64,000 nucleotides of DNA, from contig NC_081813.1 of assembly GCF_030704535.1 (NCBI RefSeq), positions 2,016,501 to 2,080,500 on the forward strand, given 5' to 3'. Position numbers and translations under genes: made by a program. Each line of letters starts with the position of its first letter. Within the stretch, counting starts at the first letter, position 1. This DNA comes from Vitis vinifera (Eukaryota; Streptophyta; Magnoliopsida; Vitales; Vitaceae). The notes under the pieces were generated by a model that was not told the DNA's origin, did not search any database, and saw only the letters and a list, made by a program, of their open reading frames with translations. This document shows positions 32,937 through 46,251 of this stretch, piece by piece.

Positions 32937-32957
32937 TCAAGTCTCAAGATTGATCAT
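32937..32957 (-). promoter_or_regulatory. Short upstream ORF just before the ALE2 start
   Basis: On the minus strand, an ATG 25 bases upstream of the chosen start opens a six-codon frame (MINLET) that stops four bases before the main ATG. If transcribed, it could reduce or gate translation. The transcription start is unknown, so this is only a possibility. Confidence 0.4.
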
Positions 32958-33654
32958 CCCCCTCTTGCCCATCCATTCCAAGAACAACCAAAATGAAGAT
33001 AAATTAATAAATAACTGGAAAAATCTACTGAACTAGAACATGGGTAGATGTGAGTATCTTTAAGGAACAACAAAACAGGTGTTTAGATTACAGAAAAAGA
33101 AGACCCACAAATAGTATCAGAAAAGTAAGGAGAAGACAACTTAGTGAAAGCACAAGAATAGGTTAGGTGGAGATAACCCAAGTGTTGTTTTATTGAGACT
33201 AAGCTCTGAAGTCCATAGAGCTTTGAAAAATCTAATACAATAGTGCTTTCTGTTGACATGGATGATTAAAACTTGCTAAACCTGATCAAGCGAAAAGCAG
33301 AACAACACGGTTGCAGAGTTTTAAGGAAAAATCACTTTTGGACACACAGAGGTAGATGGGAAGGAAGAAAGTGGGCAAGTGTCTTCTAAAAGCATTATGG
33401 TTGTTAAGATATCAAGCTTGAAAGTCCGAATTTTTGCTTCATTGTTTGAATCATTGACCACCTTTTTAGTCTACTCGAACTCCTAATTATAGGCTCATAT
33501 AAGCCCACTCACAAGCCTACTTCTACTTCACTAATTTTCCTCCTTAAACCCTAATCAAACAACTTGCTTTCCTAAATTTTTCTTCAAAGATTCAAACTTT
33601 ACATGTTTCTCAACATGATTATCTTTTTACCTTCTAATTTTTTATAAAATTAAA

Positions 33655-34055
33655 AATATTTATACATTATACTCAATTAAAAACTCAAAACTTTATAAAA
33701 ATATTTGTTTATAGAGCTGTAATATTTGATGTTTGCAGATATTAAAGGGATAACCCTTGAAAATGCTTGAAGAAACATGTTTTCAAAGGGCTAACCCAAT
33801 ATTATGAAGGTTGATTAGGGCTAAGCATATGATGTTGACTGCATACGGATTATCTCTATTTATGCATTACACTCATTTAAAGACTTAAACTCTGTCGAGA
33901 TATTTGTTTAGAGTGATAAGGTTTGATGTTTGCAGCTATTAAAAGGTGTGAATAAGAAGGTAGCCATCACTCTCAAGCTCATCCTACCAGTCGCAAAACA
34001 CTTCAAAAAGTATGTTTTGCAAAGGCGTTGATTAGGGCTAAGCATATGCTGTTGG
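33655..34055. repeat. Diverged two-copy tandem repeat (~200 bp unit)
   Basis: 'gatgtttgcagatattaaa' near 33731 recurs as 'gatgtttgcagctattaaa' near 33925. 'gttgattagggctaagcata' occurs near 33814 and 34024. 'tacattatactcaattaaa' near 33662 recurs as 'gcattacactcatttaaag' near 33863. The order is conserved, so this is a direct tandem duplication of about 200 bp. Confidence 0.65.
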
Positions 34056-35239
34056 GTGAGACATGGGGTTATGGTGTAATGAGCCAATGAAGCTTAAAAC
34101 TTGTAGCCCAGACAGACCCCACCAGAGGACTTGTTTGGTGGGTGTGTTTGGAGTCTAGCATTGTACACCCACCTTTTGTACACTCAGAAAATGATGCTTG
34201 GGCATGGCCTCAAAGCATGGGAATCACATATGAAGATTGAAGGGTATCATGTCATGTGTCGGTGAGGTTGGCCTCTTTTGCCTTGTGTTGGCCCATGCCC
34301 ATTCGTATTTATTTTGCCAACCTCCCCCACAATGATTCTTGCTAGGTTTTTTGTCACTTGGATTTTTTTTTTTTTCTTTTTTCTTTTTTGTAACCCTTTT
34401 AAGAATTACTCTTCCTAGCTTTAGGTTTAGGTTTAGAAATTTTTTTGTAATATTGAATTAATAATAATAATAATTTATTCCATCATACATTCAATGACCC
34501 ATAATTAATCCCATTAATACATTTCTTACAAGCTCAATACATGTTATGCATATACAAGACCATATATAAGATAATTACAATATATTTATGAAATATTTGT
34601 ATGATATGTCCAGTAATAATAGGTAATAGCAACATAGAAATAATGGTAATTATATATTAATAATATTGATATTATAAATAATAAAGTGAATAATAATAAT
34701 GACATTTACAATGTTACAAATTTTATAAAATAACAAAATTACTATGTCATGCTTTTAAAATCTTTCGAAAAGTTTGCCTTAAGAAACTTCTAATAGAAAT
34801 GTTTTGTCTTATATACATTATGAAGTTTTATATTAAATGCACTCTTATATCCATGTCGAGAAAAGTTTACATCGTATATACTTGACTTTTCTTACCTATT
34901 TAAATCGGGTTTAAAATCATGAGGACCCATGTGTTTAACGTGGGTAATATTTACTAAGAGTAGTTGGCACAAATGGTTTTAAAGTCAATCTTTTATCGTA
35001 GCGTGAGAGTTTGTCTAACCTTTTAAGACAATGATGTAGTATCTATATGAGTAAAATAGGGATTGTGGGTTTGTCTATCTGGTCTGGTGCTTATATTAAC
35101 GTCATTTCTACATAGAGGGATTATGATATCCTACATTGGTTAGCAACATAAATTTTTAATACTATTTAGTAAACTTTTTTTTAACTATATTCGAAATATT
35201 TTCAAATAAAGTCTCGAGGGATGTCCCCATACATGCATG

Positions 35240-35640
35240 TATAGTGGTTTTGATTAAGCATGCAACATCTGAATATTTATGATCTATGAAAGAGTTAAAC
35301 CTACCTTCACTTTAATGTGGAACTGTATATGATTCTGTATTGGTGAATTAGGGATTATAAGATAACGTCTAGTGTAAGGGGTGATTATGATATTCAACAT
35401 TGACAAATGATGTAAGAAGTGATTATAATATCCAATATCGTCAAATCATGAAGGAGTGGATGATTATACATTTGTGATCCATAAATGAATCTAAATTCGC
35501 TCATTCACCCTAAAGTAAAACTCTATATGCCTTTGTAAGATAAGAATATTGTATTTCGATGAGTCTATAATTTCTTAACATTTATGGGTGTGTTTTATTA
35601 GGCATGCAACACTTAAGTATTTGGGATCCATGAAGAAAGT
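35240..35640. repeat. Degenerate direct repeats
   Basis: 'ttttgattaagcatgcaaca' near 35249 resembles 'ttttattaggcatgcaacac' near 35591, each followed by a 'gatc(c/t)atgaa' motif. Related 'gtgattat(a/g)atat(c/t)caa' phrases occur near 35380 and 35418. The boundaries are unclear, and this may be a decayed retroelement. Confidence 0.35.
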
Positions 35641-35962
35641 CCAAAGTTTTATTATGATTTTTTCACAATATATACACTTAAAAATTATTTGGAAAAAAAA
35701 AAAAAAAAAAAGATGGGGGAAGAAAAGGCTTTGGTGGGTTTGGGATTGAGGGTTGCTAAATGGGGTAAATGCATTGGACTTGGGCTTTGAGCCCTCCAAT
35801 CCAATCAATTAAGGTTGGGCTCAATTGAAGGGCAAACTTCCCCAAACCTCTTAGCCCTGGATGGAGGGCCCTACCCTTCATGTTGTGCATATGGGAGAGT
35901 CCCATCTTTCTAAGGACGTTGATGAAGAAAGTTTGGACCTATTAGCTAAAGCCAAATATTAA

Positions 35963-36288
35963 GGCTATGTTTGGTTCCCGGAAAATTTGAGGGAAAATGT
36001 GAGGAAAAGAAAATACAAAGGAAAAGTAGAAGGAAAGAAAAAGTGAAGGAAAATAAAAAAATAGATTAAAAATTGATAAATTATTTTTTTTGTTACTTCA
36101 AACTCATTTTATTTATTTTAACTCATCAATATAAAGATTAAATAATTTAAAAATACATAAGTTTTTAATTAGTTTTAATTATATTTGATTTTCTTTTATA
36201 TTTTTCATAGGACAACCAAACATGAGAAAATCATTTTCCTTAGCATTTTCTTTCTTTCCTTTGTACTTTCCGGGAACCAAACATAACC
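35963..36288. mobile_element. PIF/Harbinger (Tourist-like) MITE, copy 2
   Basis: 326 bp element. The left end ggctatgtttggttcccgg and the right end ccgggaaccaaacataacc are inverted repeats, with a TAA target duplication at 35960-35962 and 36289-36291. It has the same terminal sequence as the element at 13396-13704 and an AT-rich, non-coding interior. Confidence 0.85.
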
Positions 36289-36291
36289 TAA

Positions 36292-38578
36292 AAGAAAAGA
36301 AATAGGTCACACTACCTACTCAATTCCATGTCCAAACAACCTTTGAAATTAAAAATATATATACACACAGTTAGGTCCAAATTAAAAAAATGGGTCCAAG
36401 TTGAATTTATACTAGGAGCAATCATTTTTGAAAATTCAATTAATATTTTTATATAAATTATAAAATCATTTTACATTTATTTTTATTACTTATCGAGCAG
36501 TATCATAATCACTTTAAATAAGTTTCTAAAATTTTAAAATATTACCAAATAATTACTTTTTAAAAAAATAAATAAATACTTTCAAATATTAAAAGCCGCT
36601 TCTAACTCTTTGAACATAGTCTCTAATGCACTTTAACTAAAGATGATAATGGAACGAGTTTTTTCCGGTACTTACCCTACTCTACCCCTAATGGAATAAG
36701 TTTGAAATTTAAATGAATGAGTTGAGGGTGAGTTTGGAATTTATTTTTTAAAAACTTGGGATAGATTTGAGTATTGTCTTGTGCCTTGATCCAATTATAT
36801 GTAAATTTAATTTAATTTAATTTTTTATTTTTTTTATTTTTAATATAATAATAATAATAATAATAATAAAATACTCATCAATAAAATAAGTAACAAAAAT
36901 TTATAATATTTTAATTATTTATAAAATATATTTATTTTAATTTAATTAAAAAAAAAAAGTTAAACGCATTGGTATAAGAAATTTGTATACCCGCTTGGCA
37001 CTACCTTACTCATTTAATTTTTTTAATGAAATATGAATGAAAATTATTTTGAATAAATGGAACGAGATTGGGATAGGACAACCCGTCCAATTCGCTATGT
37101 TGTTATCCCTATTTCAAGTCTAAGAAAAATCATCAGTTTTATGATTGACCCAAAAATAAAATGTTATAATTAAATTTCACAAAAAAAATAATAAAAATTG
37201 AAAACAATAAATATATTTTCTAAAGAGCCTAGCAAGGCCTCATAGTAACATGAAATTTCTCTTTGGATTAGCGTAGCAGAAAGTCATATGCATTTTTCTA
37301 AATTTAATAAAAAAAATACAAAAGTTTGGTATGATTGGAGCCTAATGAAGAATCAATTTGCTGTATTTGCTGACTTTCATTCTGTCAATGATTGGGGGGG
37401 ATGGAAACCAGAAAGAAAGAGAGAGAAAATGAAGGAAAATTAACTAATTTAATAATTAAGAACATGGGGTTGGAAGATTGAAATTGGTGGTGGGTCTCTT
37501 AAACTTTAGTTTGTTTAAAGTCGTGATTTGGGTAGTACACCAGCTGTCTTATTATATTGCCACATGGTCACTGTCGCTTCATTTCCATTGTAAGCAATCC
37601 CAGCCGTCTGATCTATTGACCATGAATTATGATGATGATAGAGCCTTCAAGCCCACTCAGAGGAACTTCAGAGAGAAAAAGAGTAGGTCAAGTGGAACCA
37701 TCCTTAGTGGTTGAAAACATGGGATTAGTTCCATTTTCAGTGAAGGCGCGTGGGCTTCAATTTTGAAATTTGTACCTAAATTAGGAAAAATTAAGATGAA
37801 ATGCCATTTGGAGAAACATCAAAACACCTTTTCCTAACTTTTTCTTTTAAAAAAAAATTAAAGAATAAATAGTAAACTTTATAGTACTTAAAAATCACGC
37901 CGATACAAAAGTTTTTAGATGTCACGTAATATGAAGATATAAGAATCTTCTTCGGTTTTTTTTTTCTCTATCAAGACAAGTTTATCTTTATTTATTGTAT
38001 TTTAACAAGTCCCAAATCAATATTATCAAATTAAAACATTTAATTTAATATAAAATTATTGAGTTGTGAGATAATAATTAATCTTGCATATTGAGTTCAC
38101 ATCGAAATCTCAAACTTTTTATCTAACTCGATTAATATCAAAGTAATATATTGAATATTGGAGTTTCAAGGATTACAGGAGATTGGTGAATTATTATTAT
38201 TATTATTATTATGCTATAAATATTTATTTTTGAAAGTGAAAAAAAATAAATAAATAAATATATATATATATAGTCTAATAAAAACTTTATATTATATAGT
38301 TTTCAAAAATATTTTGAGCGTGATGGCACGCGCTTTAAAAGAGCGTGGACCTTAATCCCATCATGGTTGTGGTGTTGCTGTCTCCCTCACAATGCCATTT
38401 CACCTTCCTTGCTCCATTCATCACTTACACATTCCCCTCCCCACACCCATCTCCCCACCTCTCTCTCTCTTTCCATTTTCTCTTACTTTCTCACGTCCCA
38501 AACACTCTGAATTCTCCCTTTTTCCTCCCCTCCAAACATCCATTTTCCTTCTCCCAAACAAGCCCCAATCAAACAGCC
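36292..38578. other. AT-rich gene-free stretch with microsatellites
   Basis: Contains an (ATA)n run near 36848-36870, an (ATT)n run near 38190-38213 and a (TA)n run near 38258-38272. The final 200 bases before 38579 are strongly pyrimidine-rich (CT and CCC runs) and look like the 5' UTR of the next gene, although the frame happens to stay open through them. Confidence 0.5.
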
Positions 38579-39340
38579 ATGACAGACAGAGTATACCCTA
38601 AGTCCACGGCACACCCACCACAACCCCTCAACGGTAGCGCCGGAACAAACTCATTTCCGGCCACCAAAGCCCAACTGTACGGTGCCACCCGCCCCGCCTA
38701 CCGCCCACAGCCCCAACGCCGCAGCCGGAGCAGGTGCTGCTCCTGCTGCCTCTGGTTCACCTTCGTCATCCTCTCCATACTCGTCCTCGCCGCCATCGCC
38801 AGTGCAATCTTCTACGTCCTCTACCGCCCCCACCGCCCCAGCTTCGCCGTCACCTCTCTCCGAATCTCCCAATTCAACGTCACCGCCACCAAGCTCACCT
38901 CCAAGCTTGACCTCTCCATCACTGCCCGCAACCCCAACAAGAAACTCGTTTTCATCTACGACCCCACCACTGTATCGGCCGCCACCTCATCTTCCGACGT
39001 CAGCGTCGGTACCGGCACCATCCCTGCCTTCGTGCATGGCACCAAGAATACGACGTCGTTTAAAGTCCTCATATCATCCACTTCAGAAACCCTCGACAGC
39101 TCGTCCATTACAGCTCTGAAATCAGATCTCAAGAGCAAGAGCTTACCCCTGAAATTTCAGCTGGACACCAAGGTGAAGGTGAAGGTTGGAGGGTTGAAGA
39201 CGAACAAGGTCAAAATCAGGGTCACATGCGACGGCATCAAAGCCACCATTCCAGCCGGAAAGTCTCCGGGAAAGGCGTCAACGGAGAACGTGAAGTGCGA
39301 GGTTGATATCCGAGTCAAGGTCTGGAAATGGACTTTCTGA
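38579..39340 (+). CDS. NDR1/HIN1-like protein (LEA_2 domain), intronless
   Basis: 253-residue protein of the NHL family, most like the NHL6 group. It has a proline-rich basic cytosolic N-terminus and a Cys/Arg cluster at about 46-57. One membrane span follows near 57-82 (LWFTFVILSILVLAAIASAIF), then YRPHRPSFAV leading into the LEA14-like domain (about 110-225) with the typical LDLSITARNPNKK stretch. Several N-linked glycosylation sequons (NVT, NTT) lie on the outer side. An upstream in-frame ATG at 38345 exists, but the intervening 78 codons read as pyrimidine-rich leader. The ATG at 38579 gives the usual family length and N-terminus. Family members act at the plasma membrane in defence and abiotic stress signalling; the specific role is unknown. 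The gene is much more GC-rich than its surroundings. Confidence 0.88.
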   Translation: MTDRVYPKSTAHPPQPLNGSAGTNSFPATKAQLYGATRPAYRPQPQRRSRSRCCSCCLWFTFVILSILVLAAIASAIFYVLYRPHRPSFAVTSLRISQFNVTATKLTSKLDLSITARNPNKKLVFIYDPTTVSAATSSSDVSVGTGTIPAFVHGTKNTTSFKVLISSTSETLDSSSITALKSDLKSKSLPLKFQLDTKVKVKVGGLKTNKVKIRVTCDGIKATIPAGKSPGKASTENVKCEVDIRVKVWKWTF

Positions 39341-40499
39341 GAGGGGTGAAAAATTTTATTTTCTTATAATTTTTACATTTCCTTTTTGTTGTGATAATGT
39401 GTTTGTATAAATAGAAAATTTGGTGAAAATTGTTATAAAATGTATGTGCAAGAAAAATTGTAATTTTTTTTTTCAGTTTTGGTTGTGGAATCTGAATGGA
39501 TTTTGATGATTTTTTTTTTCCGTTCTTTTTTAATTATATGGCACTGTTTTAGCTTGGTGTTTGGTTACCGAGAAAATTCTCAGAGCAGAGATGATGAATT
39601 CCACTCAATCCAATGGCAGAAGTTATATTATTTGTTTTTCAAATTATCATAAATTTTCCCTCCCAAAATATTATTTTCTTTTAATTTTTATTCCGTAAAA
39701 CATATTTATTGAATCACATAAAAAAAACTACTTAATGGAAATCAAATTTAAAGTTGAGTATTTTATTCTTTACTTTTTCCACAATATAAAAATTATTATT
39801 TATCGTCAAATATTAATGTATTTATTTTTAATGAGAATTCAATTCCAAATAGAAAAATGCATTGGGTATATTTGAAAAAAGAATTTCAACCCAAATCTCG
39901 ATGCTAATCCCATGCAACAATCAATATCGGATAAATTCGGGATATCATTTGTTGTAAGAGCAGAACTATATGCCACTAAGAACACACTTCTCGAATAAAA
40001 ATAAAAATAAAAATATTATATCAATTATTATTTTTTTCCTTCTATTTTTAAGAAATTGAAATACAATTTATTAAAATATAACCCATGCACAAATGGGTTA
40101 ATCTACCTAATCTTGTCTTCATTCTTTTCTTCCTTTTTTTTTTTAAAAAAAAACCAATTTATACTAATATTACCTTAATATAATATTATCATTTTAAAAT
40201 TAATATATTTATTAAACATAAATGTAAATTAAAAAAATAAAAATAAAAATAAAATGGGAGGTCAAAGATGGGGTCATATCTTATTGTAAAATTTTGGAAG
40301 GTGGGCATTATTTTAGGAAGTGGTTGTGGGTCAATTTAGTGGTTGTCACAAAATTGAGAACGTGGAAAAGGGCTTATCTCAATGGGTTCATACTTCATTT
40401 ACATCATCTATGATAGGTTTGTTGTTAGTGTCGGTGGGAATTTTATAAAGCCATCAATTATTGTGGTTGTGTTTCTACTTTCCATGTAGGCCCCCATGG
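39341..40499. other. 3' flank of the NHL gene and AT-rich spacer
   Basis: Probable short 3' UTR, then AT-rich DNA. A ttggttaccgagaaaattctc motif near 39562 resembles the end of the intron MITE at 46509-46721 and may be a fragment of that family. Nothing else was recognised. Confidence 0.45.
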
Positions 40500-42277
40500 A
40501 GATGGATATGGATATGGTCTCTAGGGTTTAACACTTTTGGCATCCCTTTCTCTCTAGATGCATAAACCCTAGATAGCCACTTCTTTTTTTCTCATTTTTC
40601 ATGGCATGTGCAACATATGTGACCATTGCAATGAATTTTGGGTCCATGTTAATGGCCTTGTAAGGTTGCTTTTCAGTTTTAAATAGGTGATATCATAAAA
40701 TTATCGTATTTCAATTATTTTAAGAGAGAATGTTAATTTTTCAAGAAAAAAGAAATGATATTTTTGTCAAAAACTAATATTTTTAAATAAAAAAGATTAA
40801 AGTGTTAGATTTATAAATTTGGTATTATTTCGTCTATTTTAATCATATAACCTTATTCGATAAGTTTTTTTTTTCCCCAAATTTCATTGTTTTGTATCTT
40901 GGTCATATTTTTTCATATCTTCTTCTTATTTATTTATACTTTGATCACATATATTCGTACAACGATTATATTTATTTGTACGATGATTTAACGTCTCGTA
41001 TTTCACTATATATTTGAATAGTCCACATTATGTATTCAGTATGATACTGAATCAATACCATAACATTTGTCTTATTATAATGTCGATCAATCAACAAAAG
41101 TTTTGACACAATAGTTAAAGTTAGCTATATATATATCATTGGTGTATTCTTTGATAATTTAAACTTTTGTTGATAAAATTTTCGTTTTAAGATGGTTATA
41201 AGTTCAAAAGTATTTATGATGTAACGTGTTAGATTTTTTGGTCAAAGTTAATATTACAAAAATAACGAGAATAGACAATAAGAAACAAAACAAAATAAAA
41301 TCTTATAGATTTACGCGGAAAACCTTAGATGGAAAAAAACCACGAGTAGAGGAAGTGTCAAAAAATTGGTACAAGATGGAACTCTATCAAAAAATTGGTA
41401 CAAGATGAAAAATATATGAGTGACTTTTATACATACACGCGCGCGCGCGCGCACACACACATATATATATATATATATGAAAAAGTAATTAACAAAACAC
41501 TTTAACATCTCTTATTAGACGTTCAATTGTTTGCTTCGGTTTCCTTCAATTTTTACGCTCTTAATTGTTTTCAAGTGTTTATTATTTGAAACTTAATTTA
41601 AACTTTAAATTTTGTTCTTTACCTTAAAATATATTAGTATAAGACTCATTGATAGTGAAGTAGTTCTCGAACCAAAGTAAAATTATCGACTTAAATTGGT
41701 GGTGGGTTTTGGGCATAGATTAGAATTTGAAGTGACTTAATGTTATTAGGCTTTGCTCACAAAGAAAATGGGCTAATAACACTCCTTCCTTTTACAATGG
41801 TTAGTGTGGCCCATGGTTGTCACAACTTGGGTTGTAAAAATGTTTGATATGGTCCAATTAAGATGGTCAATTTATGTCCTAATCAAATCGAATTTAGCTT
41901 CAAATAATGAAAAAATTGAATCAAATCAAGTTTATTAACATCACTCACGCTAGATATAAATAGATCAATGGACCCAAATCATTTGAACATTTAACCTAAT
42001 TAGGGTTTAAAGGTTATTAATTTGATCATGGTCCAATAACAATGAATGACACAATAAAATCTACATGATAAGTGTAAGAATAAATACTAATAAACTCATT
42101 TAATAGATTATTATTAATCATAAAAATATTATGAATTTGGAGTATTAATTAAGAAACAAGGAATTAAAATATCATATTGTTCACTTGAGTTTTGTGGTTA
42201 TTAAAAATTAAATAAATATAACGAGTTTTCATTGAATTGGCACATATTGAAAATTTGAGACAAAAATAAGGAAAAAT
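40500..42277. repeat. Duplicated block, copy A
   Basis: Matches 43396-45668 in the same orientation from the shared start agatggatatggatatgg to the shared end acaaaaataaggaaaaat. In between, long stretches are nearly identical (tttggcatccctttctctct, gttcatacaat-type AT-rich DNA, the actcggtttcc/cttcggtttcc region and the ggtttaaaggttattaattt region). No coding content. Its microsatellite near 41436-41480 is short compared with copy B. Neither terminal inverted nor long terminal repeats were seen, so it may be a segmental duplication or two copies of an unclassified repeat. Confidence 0.85.
41436..41480. repeat. Alternating purine-pyrimidine tract (CG)n(CA)n(TA)n
   Basis: A compound dinucleotide microsatellite of about 45 bases running from CG to CA to TA repeats. 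It lies at the position where copy B carries its much longer CA tract. Confidence 0.9.
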
Positions 42278-42341
42278 GATAAGTCATTTTTTGTATCTAT
42301 CTATGACTCCTATATGATGGAATGGATGAACAAAATATTGG

Positions 42342-43090
42342 AGAAAAATCATTTTCCATGAAATTGCACATATTGGCAAACGTCGACATTAAATTCTTGT
42401 ATTTTGGATCTCAATTTCTTCCTTGACATAAGTCATCTTTATTGAGGCCTTGGGAAGTTTGTTTCCATGCCTTCACCGTGGACTATAAGTCCTTATATTT
42501 AATAAAAGTGAAGACTTTGGGTTCAATTCATTAACTTTAGACTAAGCTTGGATTTTGGAAAATTTGAAGGAGAATGGGAGGGAAAGAAAATAGTAAGGAA
42601 AAATTGTCATTCTATGTTAGGAAATCATAACTTTCAAGTGATCAATTATATGAACTCAAAAGACTGCCTACTTGTTTTAAACATTGATTGTATGACATTA
42701 AATTCTTGAATTTTGGATCTTAGTTTCTCGCTTAGCATAAGTCATTTTTATGGACGTTGTGGAAAATATGTCCCCGTGCGTTTACTTGGACTATAAGTCT
42801 TTGTGTTTGGATGATAGTGAAGATTTTGGAGTCAGTTGATCAACTTTAAGCTAAGTTGGGTTTTTGCTAAATTTGAAGGAGAATGAGATAGAAAGAATGG
42901 AGAGGAAAATAAAAGGAAATAAAATGTAAATATATATAAAATATTTTTTAACATTTATATAACAAAGAATGCAGAAAATGCATCAAAGTAATTGATAAGA
43001 AAACCTAGCCATTGGCCCAATGTCTTGGATTAACAAAATATGGAAAATCATTTTCAATGAAATAGTACATATTGGTAAACAAAAAAAAAC
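42342..43090. repeat. Tandem duplication (~310-bp spacing) upstream of the LRR fragment
   Basis: 'acattaaattcttg(t/a)attttggatct' is at about 42388 and 42696, 'ggactataagt' at about 42481 and 42788, and 'aaatttgaaggagaatg' at about 42561 and 42870. 'aaaatcattttc(c/a)atgaaat' followed by 'acatattgg(c/t)aaac' occurs at about 42346 and 43055. This is at least two diverged tandem copies, non-coding. Confidence 0.75.
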
Positions 43091-43159
43091 CGATTTTTGT
43101 GTTACTTCTAGAATTTTGACTGCAGAAAACATGAGCTTGTAACCATAAAAAGGAGCCCT

Positions 43160-43185
43160 TGAGTTATATTATATATATGCCTTTT
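43160..43185 (+). promoter_or_regulatory. TATA box of the truncated LRR gene
   Basis: A ttatattatatatatgcc motif lies about 60-75 bases before the ATG at 43240, a normal plant TATA distance. The promoter looks intact although the gene is broken. Confidence 0.5.
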
Positions 43186-43239
43186 CTTCTTTCAAGTACT
43201 TACACTCTCATTCTTGCTCTATTTTGTAATTAAGCAACC

Positions 43240-43395
43240 ATGAGAAACTCCAGACCCATCATTCTGTTTCCCTTGCTTTGCTTTTTCTCCTCCACCATCT
43301 CAATCTTATGTGACCCAAACACTTTGTTTTGCAATGAAAAAGAGAAACATGCCCTTCTAAGATTCAAGAAAGCTCTCTTTGATCCTATGTTTTAT
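43240..43395 (+). pseudogene. 5' end of an LRR receptor-like protein, truncated by duplicated block B
   Basis: The frame starts with a good signal peptide (MRNSRPIILFPLLCFFSSTI), followed by a typical LRR N-terminal cap (CNEKEKHALLRFKKALFDP) of Cf/RLP or LRR-RLK proteins. After about 52 codons the homology stops exactly where block B begins (43396). The frame then runs through repeat DNA to a stop at 43461. No leucine-rich repeats follow anywhere in the window. It is a gene relic; the full protein would normally have hundreds of residues of LRRs. Confidence 0.75.
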
Positions 43396-44306
43396 AGATG
43401 GATATGGATATGGTCTCTAGGGTTTTACACTTTTGGCATCCCTTTCTCTCTAGATGCATAAACCCTAGATAGCCACTTCTTTTTTTTCTCCTTTTTCATG
43501 GCATGTGTAATATATGTGACCATTGCAATGAATTTTGGGTCCATGTCAATGGCCTTGTAAGGTTGCTTTTTAGTTTTAAATAGGTGATAAAACGATCACA
43601 AAATTATTGTATTTTAATTATTTTTAAGAGAGAAAGTTAAATTTTCAAGAAAAAAGAAAGCATATTTTTGTTAAAAACTAATATTTTTAAATTTAAAAGA
43701 CTAAAGTGTTAGATTTATAAATTTGGTATTATTTCGTCTATTTTAATCACATAACCTTATTCGATAAGTTTTTTTTTTTCAAATTTCATTGTTTTATATC
43801 TTGGTCATATTTTATTTTATTTTTTCATATCCTTCTCTTATTATTTATACTTTGATCACATATATTCGTACAACGATTATATTTATTTGTATGATGATTT
43901 AATGCCTCGTATTTCACTATTCATTTGAATAGTCCACATTATGTATTCAATATGATACTGAATCAATACCATAACATTTGTCTCACTATAATATTGATCA
44001 ATCAACAAAAATTTTGACACGATAGTTCAAGTTAACTATATATATATATCATTAATGTATTCTTTGATAATTTAAACTTTTGTTGATAAAATTTTAGTTT
44101 TGAGATGGCTATAAATTCAAAAGTATTTATGATGTAACGTGTTAGAGTTTTTGGTCAAAGTTAATATTGTAAAATAACAAGAATAGACAAGAAGAAACAA
44201 AACAAAATAAGAACATATAGATTTATGCGGAAAACCCTAGATGGAAAAAAAACCACAAGTAGATGATAAGAAAATTAACTATGTCAACAAATTGGTACAA
44301 GATGAA

Positions 44307-44943
<637 letters not shown>

Positions 44944-45677
44944 TTCTTAATTGTTTTCAAGTGTTTATTATTCAAAACTTAATTTAAACTTTAAATTTTG
45001 TTCTTTACCTTAAAATATATTAGTATAAGACTCAATCATAGTGAAGTAGTTCTCGAACCAAAGTAAAATTATCGACTTAAATTGGTGGTGGGTTTTGGGC
45101 ATAGATTAGAATTTGAAGTAACTTAATGTTATTAGGCTTTGCTCACAAAGAAAATGGGCTAATAACACTCCTTTCTTTTACAATGGTTAGTGTGGCCCAT
45201 GGTTGTCACAACTTGGGCTGTAAAAATGTTTGATATGGTCCAATTAAGATGGTCAATTTATGTCCTAATCAAATCGAATTTAGCTTCAAAGAATGAAAAA
45301 ATCGAATCAAATCAAGTTTATTAACATTGCTCACGCTCGATATAAATAGATCAATGGACCCAAATCATTTGAACATTTAACCTAAATAGGGTTTAAAGGT
45401 TATTAATTTGATCATGGTCCAATACCAATGAATGACACAATAAAATCTACACGATAAGTATAAGAATAAATACTAATAAACTCATTTAATAGATTATTAT
45501 TAATTATAAAAATATTATGAATTTGGAGTATTAATTAAGAAACAAGGAAATAAAATAAAATATCAGATTGTTCACTTGAGTTTTGTGGTTATTAAAAATT
45601 AAATAAATATAACGAGTTTTAATTAAACTGGCAAGTATTAAAAATTTGAAACAAAAATAAGGAAAAATAATTAGTTA

Positions 45678-46031
45678 GACCTTGTTTGGAAACTATTTTC
45701 AAAAACAGTTCTGAAAAATTATTTTCTAATGTTTTATAAAATAAAAGTCTATTTGAGAACCTTAAAGGTTTTTTAATCCATTTTTAATATTTTTAAAAAC
45801 AATTTTTATATTTAATGTTTTATTTTTAATCAATTTACATATTTATATAATTATTTTTAAAAACAATTTTTAGAAAACAAATGAAAACACTTAAAACATG
45901 TTTTTAAAAATAGTTTGTTTCTTATTATTAAAGAAGGAAAAATAGAAAATAGGTTTTCAGTTGATAAATGAGTTTTTTTTTTTTTTTAGAAAATAGAAAA
46001 TTATTGTCGAGAATAGTTGGCAAACAATCCC
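45678..46031. mobile_element. Probable TIR MITE upstream of HSP60
   Basis: About 354 bp. The left end gaccttgtttggaaactatt and the right end gaatagttggcaaacaatcc are imperfect inverted repeats. The interior is AT-rich with tttttaaaaacaattttta motifs shared with the region near 15930. No clear target duplication was found. It starts about ten bases after duplicated block B ends. Confidence 0.55.
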
Positions 46032-46251
46032 AAAAAAAAATAATATATTTTTAAACAATTTGAAAATTTTTTAATTTTCCTGTATCTAAATTAATTTTTT
46101 TTTTACAAGAAATGTTAAAATAAAAAAGGAAAAATGAACAAGCTACCATGCCACTAAAACCCCACTTTCTAAACCCCTGCCAGAGTTTGGGCTAAAACCC
46201 TAGTTTGAAAGCTACGCTTCTGATCACATTTGGATACATTTTCTCTGCAAC

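Larger units (their letters stand above)
32958..35962. other. Gene-free stretch upstream of the ALE2-like gene
   Basis: It should contain the kinase promoter and 5' UTR near 33000-33400, but no clear core element was identified. The rest is AT-rich and includes two areas of local duplication, listed separately. No coding content was seen. Confidence 0.45.

Noticed and set aside
38345-38578. Upstream in-frame start that would add 78 residues to the NHL protein
   Set aside because: The segment is a pyrimidine-rich leader giving a Ser/Pro/Phe/His-rich stretch unlike any NHL N-terminus. The ATG at 38579 gives the normal family start.
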